DNA of 64,000 bases from positions 1-64,000 of the forward strand of contig WEDG01001378.1 in assembly GCA_017591395.1 (NCBI GenBank), in the 5' to 3' direction. This DNA is from Schistocephalus solidus. Its lineage: Eukaryota > Platyhelminthes > Cestoda > Diphyllobothriidea > Diphyllobothriidae. The first letter of the stretch is position 1; each line of letters opens with the position of its first letter. Below are positions 10,179-21,951 of this stretch, in pieces. A program made the translations under genes and the position numbers. Under the pieces are notes generated by a model, which saw nothing but the letters and a program-made list of their open reading frames with translations, ran no database searches and had not been told where the DNA came from.

Positions 10179-10199
10179 TAATTACGGGAATAAATCGAA

Positions 10200-10447
10200 A
10201 TTCCCGTGTCGTAACCGTAACACTAGCTCTAATATAAGCCTTATTAGAAACCTATCACTAACCTAAAGCCTAACACTTAACGTAGCTCTAAGCTTATCCC
10301 TAAGCACCAAGTTAACCCTAAACTTAACCCAAACCCTAACCTTAAGTCTAATATTACTTAATCTGGAATTTGGCTCAGAGCCACCTATATTGTAGGCGGC
10401 TTCTGTGTTCATGTCCTGTTCAGGGGATAATAGGAGTAATCCTTGCC
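10200..10447. mobile_element. Telomere-like array element, right terminal repeat only
   Basis: Degenerate CCCTAA-type repeats (10206-10355, with units such as AACCCTAAACTTAACCC) are followed by the right terminal repeat of this family (GGCTCAGAGCCACCTATATT, CATGTCCTGTTCAGGGGAT). The left repeat seen in the complete copies at 39.9 and 44.3 kb is missing or replaced. Confidence 0.65.
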
Positions 10448-10746
10448 TATGCTTCTTCCAAACTAATTGACTCAGCCAGTTATGAAAATCCATCGTAGCA
10501 GAAAGAACTGCAAGTAAAACGTGTAGTTTTATTGCCTTTCAAATGAGCCCCAGCTCCGATATTCTTCATAGGAAAGTTAAGCATCGATCAGTCCTTGTGT
10601 TTATTTGACAAAAAGTGTATCTTTGTGATATTCAGCATTTTTCTGTCCAATACAATTTCCTATTTCTATTGGTTAAAAGACCTGTGGTAGACAAATCACA
10701 TGCTTTACTCACCACGCAGATTTCTTGTCTGATTTAAACGCAAAGG

Positions 10747-11290
10747 ACTAAATACTGTAGATTTTATATCTCATTAAATTTCGCCCGAAATGCTGCAATG
10801 TTTTTTTCAATTCGAACAAATTACTTAGGTAGGGTTGTTATACTGATAAGCTGTCAGCCTAATACCAAGAAATTTCAAAATAGGATAACAACTTTTGAAA
10901 GAGCTTCTTTCTGACAGCCTACAAAAACAAATCACTCTGTAAAAAATGACTACTTAAGTAGTATGTATTTTTCTCATTGATTGTTACTGTTCTCATAAAT
11001 TCAAACATATCAAACAAGCACCAAAATATTCTTTTCTTATGCTCCTTTAGTAGCAAATGGCACCCTCTTCAATTTTTATACTTGAAGAAAGGATATCTGA
11101 GAAGTTCTTTTTGCAGGTGGTCAGAAAGAAGCTCGTTCAAAAGTCGGCATCCTACTGTTTTGAAATATCTTGGAATTAGGCTGCAAGATAGCCAATATAA
11201 CAACCCTACTTAAGTAGTTTGTTCGAATAGAAACCAAATTTTAGAATGTCGGTCGACATTTCATGAGACAGGGAATCTACTAAAGGTTAA
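10747..11290. mobile_element. Compact fold-back element (about 540 bp)
   Basis: The left arm 10747-10930 and right arm about 11100-11285 are inverted copies over roughly 180 bp. Matches include AAATTACTTAGGTAGGGTTG with the reverse complement of CAACCCTACTTAAGTAGTTT, and GAGCTTCTTTCTGACAGCCT with a matching inverted sequence near 11130. Sequence is shared with the element at 7.66-8.68 kb. No protein is encoded; it looks like a MITE or fold-back element. Confidence 0.65.
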
Positions 11291-12542
11291 AATTTAGCCT
11301 CTCTTAGTTTCCCAACAAATGAATGGACCGGCCACGTTAAGTAATGGCGGGCTTCTGTGTGAAAATGATCCTAAGAGGACTCTCAGCCACTGAAAATTTC
11401 GCCGATTGAGGAGGGATTACGTGGTAGGACGTCCGGCTTTGACGTGTAAGACTAGCAGGTTTTAGAATGGCCTCACCCGAATCCTTAGACACAATAGATA
11501 AAAGGAAACGATTTTATTGCTCGGATTTTCCAGTAAAGTGTGGTTACACCCAACGGTTGACCATTGCAAGTGGTGTTGTCCACCGCGTAGCCAACGGAGT
11601 GAGTGTAGTAGCGTTGAATGCGCAGCATCTACCACCCTCTCAAATTCATGAAAATTTACTTTCCTTAAAGGGCAAAAACATCTTAAGACGACTCGAGGTG
11701 GGATCGGACACAGTGACTGAAAACTAAACTGTTCGCCTACTCGTGCTACACATGAGCTGGACCCCATAGCGTTGCCAGGATTTCATGAGAGCGGCTTAAA
11801 TTTCATATGGGTGAGAGATGTCACTACGAAGGAACCAATTCAATCAGCTTCTCCGTTCTCCAGAGGGATAGAGTCATCCTGTCATTTGGCAACCATCCAA
11901 ACCACCGCTCTTAGCGCGTCGGGACAAAAATAAAGGGAGTTAGATGGGGTATAAGTAAGCAATGCGCTGACTTGCCATTGTGATGGCTTGCCTCGTGTCA
12001 GTCTCATTCCCTCTGTCCGAACCTCTGGGATAAATAAACAGACATATAGGTGTTCATAATTGTCAGATGACCAAACTTTGAGAGGGCTTTTACAATTCAT
12101 AAAAACACCTAGTTTTGCAACGGTCAAACCAAGCAACTCTAAATCATTTTGTCTGGCCGTTTTTGGAAACGAGCACATCGTCCCTGGTAGACGGTTTACT
12201 CCATCTATTGAAGTCAAGCTGTTTTAAAACCAAGTAAATCGACATAAAATGTCCCCAGGCACGTTCGATCTAAGTAATGCAAGCTGACTCTTTGGATTTG
12301 ATCATCAAAAACCAATTAACATCGGATGCAGGTCGAAAGACAGATGGAAATATGATGCCAGATAAAAACAAGGAAAAGGGTGACAATTCTTCAAATATCA
12401 TTTTTCCAATTTTTCATTCCATTCCCGCGTAGCATTGGAAGTTCAACAATTTTTTTAATATTGCTGATTTATGTTGCAAGCAGGGCAATTTCACATAACA
12501 ATTACATCACAGGATGCATTGTGAGCGCATAAATTAAATAAG
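11291..12542. other. No recognisable gene
   Basis: Overlapping short frames exist on both strands at 11462-11767, and one at 11882-12217 (-). Neither shows a known motif or good splice borders. I see no repeat here that matches the rest of the window. Confidence 0.45.
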
Positions 12543-12712
12543 TAAAGATGCCTATATGGCCCTCCAAGGCAGGTATGAGAACAGAAACAGCTAACAATAC
12601 CGATGTCTTTGCGCAAAATTCCAGTAAAAACAGGGTTAGGTCACCTTTAGTGCATAGGTCGGGTGTTACTATTTCCGTGTCCTGTTTAAGGGGCTATATA
12701 TGTTATCCTTGC
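12543..12712. mobile_element. Short element of the telomere-like TIR family, array missing
   Basis: The left end AAAGATGCCTATATGGCCCTCC and right end CCGTGTCCTGTTTAAGGGGC ... GTTATCCTTG match the terminal inverted repeats of the 44.3-kb element. Only about 70 bp lies between them, with one GGGTTAG-like unit. It is probably an internally deleted copy. Confidence 0.55.
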
Positions 12713-13078
12713 GATTAAAACTTTCTTTCCCGTCGTTTGCATGTTAAATCTCCCTACTCACATTTGGGAGTGAGCATATTCTGGTGAATAGAAGCAAATA
12801 TAATCTTCCCGGGTACTTTTCGATTTAGGAAGAAATAGAAATGCCTAGCAAACAATGGAATCACATAGTTGTCTGGATCTTTGCTCTAATACCGTGGTTC
12901 AGTTTTGGAATTTGCCATACATACTGTCCGTCATCTCTGGCCGTTACCTCCTGCACGAATACGAACACCCTAAAAAGGTGTGTCACGTTAAGATAGTCAA
13001 CGAGTTTTCGACTACTTAGTGAATAGTATTTCTTCAAAATTATGTGCAGTAAAAACATAAAAGTCAGTTTGTCTTTTA

Positions 13079-13328
13079 GAAAAGTTCAGCTAACTTGTGG
13101 GCAAAACTTTTGGTTGCAGAAACCAGGTTTCTGAGCATACCCGATAGCTGCTGCAGAGATGAATTAAAGATATCAGTAGCATATTGTCTGACATTTGCTG
13201 AGAGAAGCTCGGCGAAAAGAGGTCCATCTGGCAGATCTCGTCCCAAATTATTAAATAGATAGGCAAAAACCGAGGTTTCCAGGTCTTCCGGTGCAGCTGT
13301 GGTTACCGATGGAGGCCGACAGGCTGGT
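13079..13328 (-). CDS. Probable host exon, weakly glypican-like
   Basis: An acceptor (TTTAAATTTGTAG|A, exon start 13328) opens 83 codons on the minus strand without a stop. It has no ATG of its own, as expected for an internal exon. The peptide is helical and amphipathic ('LFAELLSANVRQYATDIF' ... 'SFAHKLAELF'). The spacing of ELL-x-A, D-x-F and F-x-x-x-L-x-x-LF recalls the N-terminal helical region of glypicans, which are GPI-anchored heparan sulfate proteoglycan cores. That match is from memory and weak. An open piece continues at about 13058-12861 ('KKYYSLSSRKLVDYL'), but no clean intron joins them. A donor could also lie inside at TCGG|GTATGC. Confidence 0.4.
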
Positions 13329-13639
13329 CTACAAATTTAAAATATTTCAGTTGATTCGGAAATTCCTGGGCATTTTAGTTCTAGTTTATTTGCTTTGATC
13401 TATTCTCTTCGTACTGCCATGTATACAGTCTACTAGTCGTCTTTAGTGGGTGGAGGCGTTCCGTTTCTTTGAAATTAATGTAGGGTAACGTAGACAAAAG
13501 AAATTTTCGGTAAACCCCGTGGTGGATTGGCCGTCAGGGCGAGTAAGATGGTACCGACTCCTTTTATGAATTCCGTCCCATTTAAACGCCCCTAGCCGCG
13601 GAATTGTTGAGGTAGACTAGAAGTTCATTTGCTTAACTG

Positions 13640-14300
13640 AGTGGCTTTCGCAAAATGTGAAGCTGTGGTAGAGACGTTTTCCTGTGCATGTCCGATTAGT
13701 CGGGCAGCGAGACCGCCGCAGCTCAGCGCACGCACGCCTGCGCACACGCGCCTTCCGGCGCTGCATCAATTACTGTGCGTGCATGCACGCCTAGTCAGTA
13801 TCCGTGTGTGTACGTGCGTATGTGCGTGTACTGTGCGCCCGCATGCTCGCGGGCGCTGCGCATGTGCGCGATAACGTCTGACGGAGCCGTATTCCCACGA
13901 GCGTGGGAACTTTGTCAGCTGGTCAGGCGCACCGTGCCACCGCTCTGGTACCATCACGTTGTGGCGTGCGCATGTGCCCTTGCAGGCCGACCGGCCAGCC
14001 AAACACGCACTGAGAATCGGTCGATAGCAGGGGTGGCGCAGCGCAACGCGGAGCCTGAAAGGCATTGTCATCGTAGCGTCACCCCGAGGTAGTTGCAGGT
14101 CGAAAGCGCGCAGCCCTGGCAGTGGCGGTGGCGGCGGTGGTGGTGGTGGTGGCGGTGGTAGCTGCGGCTGCCATTATCGAAGGGGTGACTAGCAAGGTTG
14201 TGGTGTCCGCAGCCTGTGCACGAGCTGTCTGCTCGTCATCATACCAGCATGACTACTGCTGCTGTTGTTCTGGCTACAGTCTTTCTACTGGCAGTCCATT
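13640..14300. other. GC-rich region with alternating purine-pyrimidine tract
   Basis: Positions 13725-13875 are rich in GTGC, GTGT and GCGC alternation (TGTGTGTACGTGCGTATGTG, GCATGCTCGCGGGCGCTGCG), favourable to Z-DNA. Positions 14115-14165 are GGT/GGC repeats. The block stands out from its AT-rich surroundings, and similar GC blocks lie at 48.1-48.5 and 57.3-57.8 kb. It could be a promoter region for a minus-strand gene that includes the exon at 13.1-13.3 kb. That is inference only. Confidence 0.4.
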
Positions 14301-17139
14301 AAATCTCCTCTGTAGTTTCAATTTCGCAGAAGGCGAGGCTCTATTTACCACAGGCGCTGAGTGTTAATTTACACTGCCTGTTCAGCCGCATGGACCGGAG
14401 CCATCAGCGTAAAGCGACAGCGTCTGAAAGCTCTCTCAACTGTCAGCAAAAATGGCGCAGGTGATTAAATCTAACAGCGTGAAAGCTTAGTAAAGTCACA
14501 ACTTTGGCCCGAAAGCAATCAGCTCTGTTTTTCGAAATAAGCAAAACAAAACGCAGATACCTGACTCAGTAACAAGTATGTTCCTAGACAGAAAGGTGGC
14601 AGTAGCTTGCATTAAGATGAAGGCGATTCGAGGAGGATAAACGGATGCTATCGCTTCACTTGCGACACTACACGTGTCTGCCGGTATTTTAAGCAATATT
14701 TGATTCCGGAGTGGCACAGATATGCGTGTTTAGGATTGGAGACCCATTCAACCAGTTGCGGAACTGTGCTGTATTGGTGTCGCACAGAGAAGGTTACACT
14801 GCCGCCATGCTTTGTGGTCTGAAAACGTGCCAATTACTATCAGCAACTGGAAGACGGCCTTTTGAGGAAATCGTTTAAAGTTCTCAGCACCTATTAAAAG
14901 GGCCCATAAAGTATGATAGGAGTTTGTCATTTGCCCTCCGAAGCTAAATCCTTAAAACTGTTGATGGAAACGTTAGCATAAACGGACTTCTGCCAGATTC
15001 GGTAGAGTTTTCGATGGATTTGAAGTTCCCATCTAGATTCAAGTAAGAAAATGAAAGTTTTACTGAGCTCCGAGTGAGAATAAACCGAAGACTTTTGAAA
15101 AACCTTCTTGTGACTGTCTTCTACCATATGCTGTGGAGAATGGTCTTTCCTGACTTATTTTTCTCCCTCGGTAAGCGACTTGTAAGGACCTGAGATTGAA
15201 GTCGGGGTCAGCAGTTTTAAGACGGACGTAATTCCAACCTTTGAGCCATGAATCTGTAACTCAAGGTTTAGCATTCCATCAGAACTACTCATACCAGTGG
15301 AAGGTGACACTCCCCAGTCTTTTTATTGATCACTGCCACTTGCATCGTCATCTTCAAGTGCTTTTGCGGTTTCTCCCCATCTCTGGCAAGCTGGCTCAAG
15401 CATATTACTACCAAGTAGAGAGGTAGTAGTGCCGCTTAGCAGACGAGTGGAGACAGTTCTCGGTAACGGTTGCCACCTTACCTTTCAGTGCAGCAACATA
15501 GTGAGCGAAAATATCGCGGCCTGTCTCATCAGAGGGGGAGCACAGGTCCGGTAAAAAAGAGGCAAAAAAAGTTTCCTACAATGAAACTCACAATCCCTCC
15601 GAATGAGAACGTAGTACACAAACTGTCCTCGAAGCCACCACCAGAGAAATAAGGTGAAATTATGAAGCATCGGTTTGAATAAAATAAGCCAGACACGTAA
15701 CCCGCAAAATTTATTTTAGCACCGAAGCACCGAAGAATTCCTTACATTTGAACAACTTATAAGCTTGCTTGGTCCCTGCCAGTGGACCCTCTTTACCTTC
15801 GGGGGAAAAATTGACTAACAGCTCAAAGGACCGCTCGTCAGCTCCCCGTTCTTTAAGACAGATGTGGGCAACAGGCTATGAGGTCACATTATGACTCTAT
15901 TAGTTTGACGAGAGATTCATAATTAAAAGTAGCATCTTAGATAGTTTTAGTCGGCGCTGTTTCCGCACCCAAGTCATTTAGTAATCACGCATCCGAAGAT
16001 GATGATGAAGAAGACGAACGGCAGTTTCCTTTTTTTTCAAGGTACTTGTCATAAAAGCACCAAGTGGTGAAAATTAAACCAGAGGCTGCATGACTGCAAA
16101 TACCATTACGCAGGGCCATAGTTATTAAAGGGACCACCAGGTCGCCGTAGCGAGAGAGTGTTAAAACGGTGTTAAAAGTTATGCCGAGGAAGAAGTACCG
16201 AAAAATAGACAGTCGTCGTCAGTCAGCCATACCCAGTTCCAAGGCGCAACGAGACGAACATTTACCTTAGCCGATCAACGAACGCACGTCAATCATAGTC
16301 TTTATAGTAGATGAACCCCACTGCAGTAGTCTGTAGAACGATCATAAAGAGCCCGGATCCTGGAGGACTCATCAATCCGAGGCACAGGTGCACAATGAGC
16401 GCATGCAGGCGAAAGACCGACTAATTGCTGGAGAACGACATACTTTTGATTAAGTAGGCAGGATGGATAATACTGTTCGATCACCGGAACCATTTCTTTA
16501 GTCATCTGATCTTTTAAACGCGTACAGGAGTCATTCTTATCGTTTGAAAGCTCAAATGAATAAAAAAAGTTGGTTCAACTGACCTTTCTCTTCCTTTCAA
16601 ACAGTCCTGCATAGCAGATTTCATGCCTAACCTGTCGTGAGGAACGAAGGTTGGACAACCAATTGGGGATGCAGAGGGGCAACTGGATATCTCAAGTGAT
16701 TTCTCACACTCTGACTGCAGGTTGTGCCTTAGACATTGCAGGCAGTGCTGGTCGGGAGCTGATGGCGACCAAATAAGTATTGCGCCTTTGTAACGAGCCC
16801 TGCGAACGTATCTCCAAATAGCCCACATCGATCACTGAGTAAGTGCAAGAGACTGTATATATCCCATTTGCAGTCGTTTGTCTCGCAGCCTTGATCGAAA
16901 AAAACCTGCTTCGTCTTTAAAACGTTACTTCTGTCTAACTGGAAGGTTTGCATATTCGACACATTTATGCCGTATACAAGAATAAAGAAGAAACTCCTCG
17001 GAGAGATATGTTCACTGTCGATATGATTTGGTGGAGTAGCGGTCGAGTCCTGCGGCTGCAATGGACGTTCACACGCTGGAGATTTAGTGGGGAAGAAGAG
17101 GAGTGACTCTGATTGACGTTGACTAGAGGGGGGGGGAGG
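14301..17139. other. No gene established
   Basis: Several open frames of 60-110 codons occur. The minus-strand frame 16514-16828 has clustered cysteines ('CLQCLRHNLQSECEKS') and a GT after 'KGRER', so an exon is conceivable. None has support on both borders. A SINE-body remnant (minus strand, GGGTATGGCTGACTGACGAC) is visible at about 16210-16240. Confidence 0.35.
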
Positions 17140-18473
17140 GGCGAGGGTCGCTGGCCTGTGGGCGGGGGTGGATAGTGCCGTAAGCGTAGTGCCCTTGTGT
17201 ATTTAATATAACGGTAACCGCCCATCCTGAACACACGGGCCACGTGGTAGATGCGTTGGACCAACACGGGGGCCATATTAGGGAACGGCAGGCGTTATTT
17301 GGGTTGCGCTCCCATAACAAATGCCGAACATAGAGGTGTGGTGGCACGCCTAGGGGCGGCTAGACTTAGGGGACCCGGCCGCGCCAGCCACCTGCGTCCT
17401 CTCCCGCCTCCGGTCTTCTTGACTCTGTCTTGACACCGGGCTCAGGTGGGGGAGGACGAGAGAGTGCGGTAGATGCAGCGCAAGTCTACTATCACTTTAA
17501 ACTAAATCACGCGCAAGTCACCCTCCCTGCTCAACATTCCCATGAGCATACGGTGGACATCGTCGGACTACGACGGTCGAACTGTCGTGTGTCACCCTCT
17601 TCCATCTCCGGTTTCCTCGCCTGTGCGTGAGACCGGGCTCAGGTGGGGGGAGGAGAAGAGTGTGCGGTAACGTTAAGCGCCGTGGTTGGAAGGTTGCCAA
17701 CTGACAATTACACTCAGACCTCGCAGTTAGTCCAATGTATGTTGTGTGGAGTGGCTGACTGGTGATCTGAGAGTCAGGCTGCGATGGCTCCTTCTTAACG
17801 TGACCTCTGGCCATCTCACAAATGTAAGATGTAAGCCGTTCAACCCCCTGTTGTGTGAAATCCTGGTGCTCGTGTTTTGGGGGGCCAGGTCGTGTACCTA
17901 GTACACGTAGACGAGGTCATCAGAAGCTGCGCCCACTTCCGCATCAGACAACTGACCGGCTCGGACAGTGGTTTGAATGTGCGGGTGGGGGAGAGAGTGA
18001 GGTCGACAGCTCAGCGCATTTTCCTCACTATAAACAATCTGACGCGCTTGAAACAATCACGGTGCGCTAAAAGCCGTGGCTTGCAAGGATGCCAACTGAC
18101 GGGATAACTCGGACCACGTGGTCAGCCCAATGTGTGTTTTGTGTGGAGTGGCAGACTGGCGGATAGAGAGTCAGGCTGCAATGGCTCCTTCTTAATGTGG
18201 CCTTTATGGCACTCCCACTTCGTGGGATCCGAGCCAGGTGTGCTGGTACGCCAGGGGCGGCTCCGGCTGTGCCAGCCACCCGCGTCCTCTCCCACCTCCG
18301 GTCTTCTTGACTCTGTCATGACACCGGGTTCAGGTGGGGGAGGAGGAGAGAGTGCGGCAGATGCAGCGCAAGTCTCCTATCACTTTAAACTAAATCACGC
18401 GCACGTCACCGTCCCTGCTCCACTTTCCCATGGAGAATACGGTGGACATCGTCGAAATACGACGGGCGAACTG

Positions 18474-18476
<3 letters not shown>
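17140..18476 (+). repeat. LINE UTR repeat, three tandem partial units
   Basis: Units at 17370-17600, 17640-17830 and 17930-18476 share blocks such as TCTTCTTGACTCTGTC, GACACCGGGCTCAGGTGGGG, GAGAGTGCGGTAGATGCAGC and ACGGTGGACATCGTCG. The last unit also has the upstream block AACTGACCGGCTCGGACAG and AGTCAGGCTGCAATGGCTCC. The same blocks flank the LINE copies on the minus strand at 51.9-52.6 and 55.9-56.3 kb. They precede the LINE 5' region here (18.69 kb), so they are LINE UTR sequence in head-to-tail arrangement. Confidence 0.75.

Positions 18477-18541
<65 letters not shown>
18477..18541. repeat. (GT)n microsatellite
   Basis: An uninterrupted run of about 32 GT units sits at the end of the LINE UTR repeat (after GAACTGTC). 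Confidence 0.95.
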
Positions 18542-18543
<2 letters not shown>

Positions 18544-18689
18544 TTGCCAACCCCACCTCACACATGGTGAACCGCAATTAAACATTCTCTCCCCACCTCC
18601 TCCCCCCCAATTAATTGACCACCCACCACCCCCCTCACACCAGCTGTTTGTTTGTCACTATCTGCCTTGTAGGGGGTACAAATTAGGGG

Positions 18690-19206
18690 TAGCACTACAC
18701 AGATAGCATTGAGTCGCTCCATTTGTCTCGTACAGGTAGTGAATGCTCCTGTGGCCGCCTCTAACTGGTACCAAACTCTCACCTGTGGCTCCTCGAAGTT
18801 AGGTTCTTCCCAGCAGCCACACCCCGGGCAACCGTCATGACCGGCGGGCTAAACCAGGTGAGGGTCTCCGGTGTTGTGTGTGCCTCCACACCCGGTATGT
18901 CTGACTCCCGAACTTTCCACCTCCCCCTCTCAAAAAGTCATACTGTGGGGGCGACAACAACCCCGTAGGCGGCCCAGGCTAACTCGGGTCGTTCTCCCAC
19001 TAAAACAAAACCGTGACCCTTAGTGGAGTTCGGCAGCCGTCTGGGATGTCCGAGCAGCCCTATTTAGGGATAGCACTGCTTGCCTCCTCGCGGAGGAAGG
19101 GGATAGAAAAGGTTCCGTAAACAAATGCTGGTTATCATGTCTTCTGCAGCCGGCCGCGGCTCGCAGATCGCAAAATACGTGGTTATAAAACTCAAACAAA
19201 CAACAA
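18690..19206 (+). mobile_element. LINE copy A, 5' leader
   Basis: This stretch matches the minus-strand copy B leader at 55.9-55.5 kb closely and colinearly (GAATGCTCCTGTGGCCGCCT, AGGTGAGGGTCTCCGGTGTT, AGTGGAGTTCGGCAGCCGTC, AGCAGCCCTATTTAGG). Both run directly into the endonuclease frame. Confidence 0.75.
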
Positions 19207-20160
19207 TACAAGCCGTCCCAAACCCCTCGCCATACCATACAGGCTGCTCAGGTGAGTCCACTCACACTAGCAGCCTGGAATGTTCGTTCCCTTTTAGACA
19301 ATCTTATGAGCAACCGGCCGGAACGGAGGACGGCGCTAGTCACTCGGGAACTGGTGCGCATTGCTGCTCTCAGCGAGACCCGATTCTCTGAGCAGGGTCA
19401 GCTGAAGTAGGTGGGTGCCGGCTACACCTTCTGGAGCGGCCGGCCAAAGGCAGAGCGGCGTGACGATGGCGTTGCCTTTGACAGCCGGAACGACATCGTG
19501 GGACGTCTGCCCTGTCTGCCGCGGGGTATCAATGATCACCTGATGAGCCTCCGCCTGCCTCTTTGGGGAGACCAGTTCGTCACCATCATCAGCGCCTACG
19601 CTTCACCAATGACCAGCTCTGATATGTCAAAGGACAAATTCTACGAGGACCTGCACACCTTGCTGGTGACTGTGCCGAAGGTGGACAAGTTAATTGTCCT
19701 TGGTGACTTCAACGCCGGCGTCGGGACGGACCACGCTGCCTGGCAGAGAGTGCTGGGTCCCCATGGTCTCGGTAGCTGTAACGATAACGGCCTCCTTCTT
19801 CTGCGAACGTGTGCGGAACACCGTCTCCTGCTGACCAACACCTTATTCCGCCTTCCGACGCGGGAGAAGGCCACGTGGATGCACCCTCGATCACGGCGCT
19901 GGCAGCTGCTGGACTTTGTTCTCGTCCGGAGGCGAGATCGACAGGGTGTGCTGGTAACCAAGGCAATCCGCGATGCCGATGGTTGAACGGATCACCGCCT
20001 CGTCATCTCCCAGATGAGGCTCAGACTTCAACCCCGACGAAGGCCCCGAGGTAAGAGGCCACCAGTTAAGTTAAATACTCTTTTATTAAATTTGCCTGCT
20101 CTCTGTTTTGATTTCAGCAACCAAATAACCCAGAAACTGGAGGACCTGCATGCTTCAGCT
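19207..20160 (+). pseudogene. LINE copy A, APE-type endonuclease (broken)
   Basis: The N-terminal part encodes an apurinic-endonuclease-like domain, which in LINEs nicks target DNA to prime reverse transcription. Catalytic signatures are present: 'LAAWNVRSL' (about 19275), 'AALSETRFS' (about 19365), 'LGDFNAGVG' (about 19700) and '[10 protein letters not shown]' (about 19910). Compared with copy B, a few codons are lost before 'AALSETR' (the YKVDI stretch), a TAG replaces a Glu codon at 19408-19410, and a TGA at 19984-19986 replaces Trp in the 'DGWTDH' motif. Resemblance is to the RTE/CFDP2-type endonuclease-RT proteins; the clade is by motif style only. Confidence 0.85.
20049..20115 (+). other. 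Intron-like AT-rich segment inside LINE
   Basis: GTAAGAGG ... TTTTGATTTCAG, 67 nt, much richer in A+T than the flanking coding sequence. The same segment is found in the EN duplicate (23291-23357) and in copy B (about 54541-54475, minus). The frame reads straight through ('KLNT.LLNLPA'). Removing exactly 67 nt would shift the frame, so it may be a cryptic rather than a used intron. Confidence 0.35.
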
Positions 20161-21951
20161 GATAATGCTACCGTGGAGACACGATGGTGTCAACTGTGAA
20201 ATGTCATCCATTCCACCGCCCTCAAAGTCCTCGGATGCACATGCCGTCAACACTATGACTGGTTTGATGACAATGATGCCGACATCAGCAACTGACTTGC
20301 TGAGAAGAATGGACTGCACAAAGCCTACATGGACCTTCGAACTGACGCCACCAAAGCAGCCTTCTTAAGATGCCGCCGCCTTCTACAGCAACGGCTGTGG
20401 GAGATGCAGGACGCCTTGAATATCCGAAAGGCTGAGGAAATCCAGGCGTATGCGGACCGCAATGAAATGAAAAACTTTTTAAAAGCCATCAAGGCCATCT
20501 ATGGCCCGTGTATGATGGGGACCGCACCACTTCTCAGCTCTGACGGTACAACACTGCTGACAGAGAAATCGCAAATACTGAAGCGCTGGACCGAGCACTT
20601 CATAAATGTCCTTAATTGCTCATCAACCGTCTCCGTTGCTGCCATTGACCGGCTCCCTCAAGTGGACACGAACAATGACCTGGATCTGCCGCCTTTCCTA
20701 CCAGAAACCATCCTGGCCGTGCAGCAGATTTCCAGCGGTAAAGCACCAGGATCCGACGCAATCCCACAGGAAGTCTACAAGCACGGCGGGCTCCGGCTGA
20801 TGGCAGAACTCACAACACTCTTCCAGGAGATGTGGCGCCAAGGACAATATCCTCAGGATTTCAAAGACGCGACCATAGTCCATCTCTTCAAATGAAAGGG
20901 GAACCGGTAACTCTGTGATAATCACAGAGGTATCTCGTTGCTCAACATCACCGGGCAGATCTTCGCCCGTATCCTTCTCAATCGTCTGAACAGTTACCTA
21001 TATCAGGGCCTGCTCCCGGAAAGCCAATGTGGCTTCTGCCGACACCGCGGGACAGCCGATATGATCTGTGCCGCCCGCCAGCTACAAGAGAAGTGCAGGA
21101 GATGCGAACTCACCTATATACTACCTTAGTGGATCTGAAGAAAGCCTTTGACACGGTGAATCGTGACGGACTGTGGAAAGTCATGCAGAAATTCGGCTGT
21201 CCTGAGCGGTTCATGCACATGGTGCGTCAGCTTCATGAGGGGATGACGGCGCGCGTCACTGACAACGGGACGGTATCCGAATCATTCACAGTGACCAACG
21301 GAGTGAAGCAGAGCTGCGTATTGGCTCCCACCCTGTTCAGTCTCATGTTCTCGGCTTTGTTGCTGGACGCATACCGTGATGAACTTCCTGGGATCGGCAT
21401 CGCCTACAGAACTGACGGGCACCTTCTCAACAGTATGCAGGCCACAACGCGCGTGTCTACGGCTACAGTCAATGACTTGCTCTTCGCGGACGACTGCACC
21501 CTATACACCGTGACGGAGGAGGACATGCAGAGGAGTATGGACCTCTTCGCTGCAGGCTGCGCCGATTTTGGATTAACAATCAGTACAGCCAAAACTGTTT
21601 TTATGCACCATCCGGCACCCAGCGCGGAATACATTGCTCCCCGAATCAATGTCAACGGTGCTTTACTTAAAAACATGAGAACCTTCGCTTATCTAGGAAG
21701 CACGCTGTCACGCAACCCCAGAATCGATGACCAGTTTGCACAACGGATTCTCAAAGCCAGTCAGGCCTTTGGCCGACTTCAGGCCTCCGTGTGGAATCGA
21801 CACGGTATTCACCTGAACAACAAACTGAAGATGTACAAGGCCGTCGTCTTGACGACACTCCTTTACGGAGCAGAGACCTGAACCGTCTACTCGAACCAAG
21901 CGAGGAAGCTAAATCACATCCATCTTGGCTGCCTCCGCGGAATAATAAATT
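20161..21951 (+). pseudogene. LINE copy A, reverse transcriptase (broken)
   Basis: RT blocks run in order: 'GKAPGSDAIP' (about 20740), 'LNRLNSYL' (about 20975), '[17 protein letters not shown]' (motif A with Asp, about 21135), '[19 protein letters not shown]' (motif B, about 21295, the usual Gly of KQGC replaced by Ser), and 'LLFADDC' (motif C with both catalytic Asp, 21483-21494). '[10 protein letters not shown]' follows at about 21680. In-frame TGA codons lie at 20197, 20293, 20893 and 21879, and there is a frame change near 21100 at 'EKC'. The TGA at 20293 is shared with copy B. The RT would copy the element RNA into DNA, but this copy cannot make one protein. Confidence 0.9.

Noticed and set aside
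10206..10355. True telomere or chromosome end
   Set aside because: The CCCTAA units are degenerate, short and lie inside a family of elements with shared ends, so an interspersed element explains them better.
11462..11767. Overlapping open frames on both strands as a possible gene
   Set aside because: No motif, no splice borders and similar quality on both strands; probably chance.
18132..18706. Frames with poly-Cys-Val or poly-Thr-His
   Set aside because: Translation of the (GT)n tract and LINE UTR repeat.
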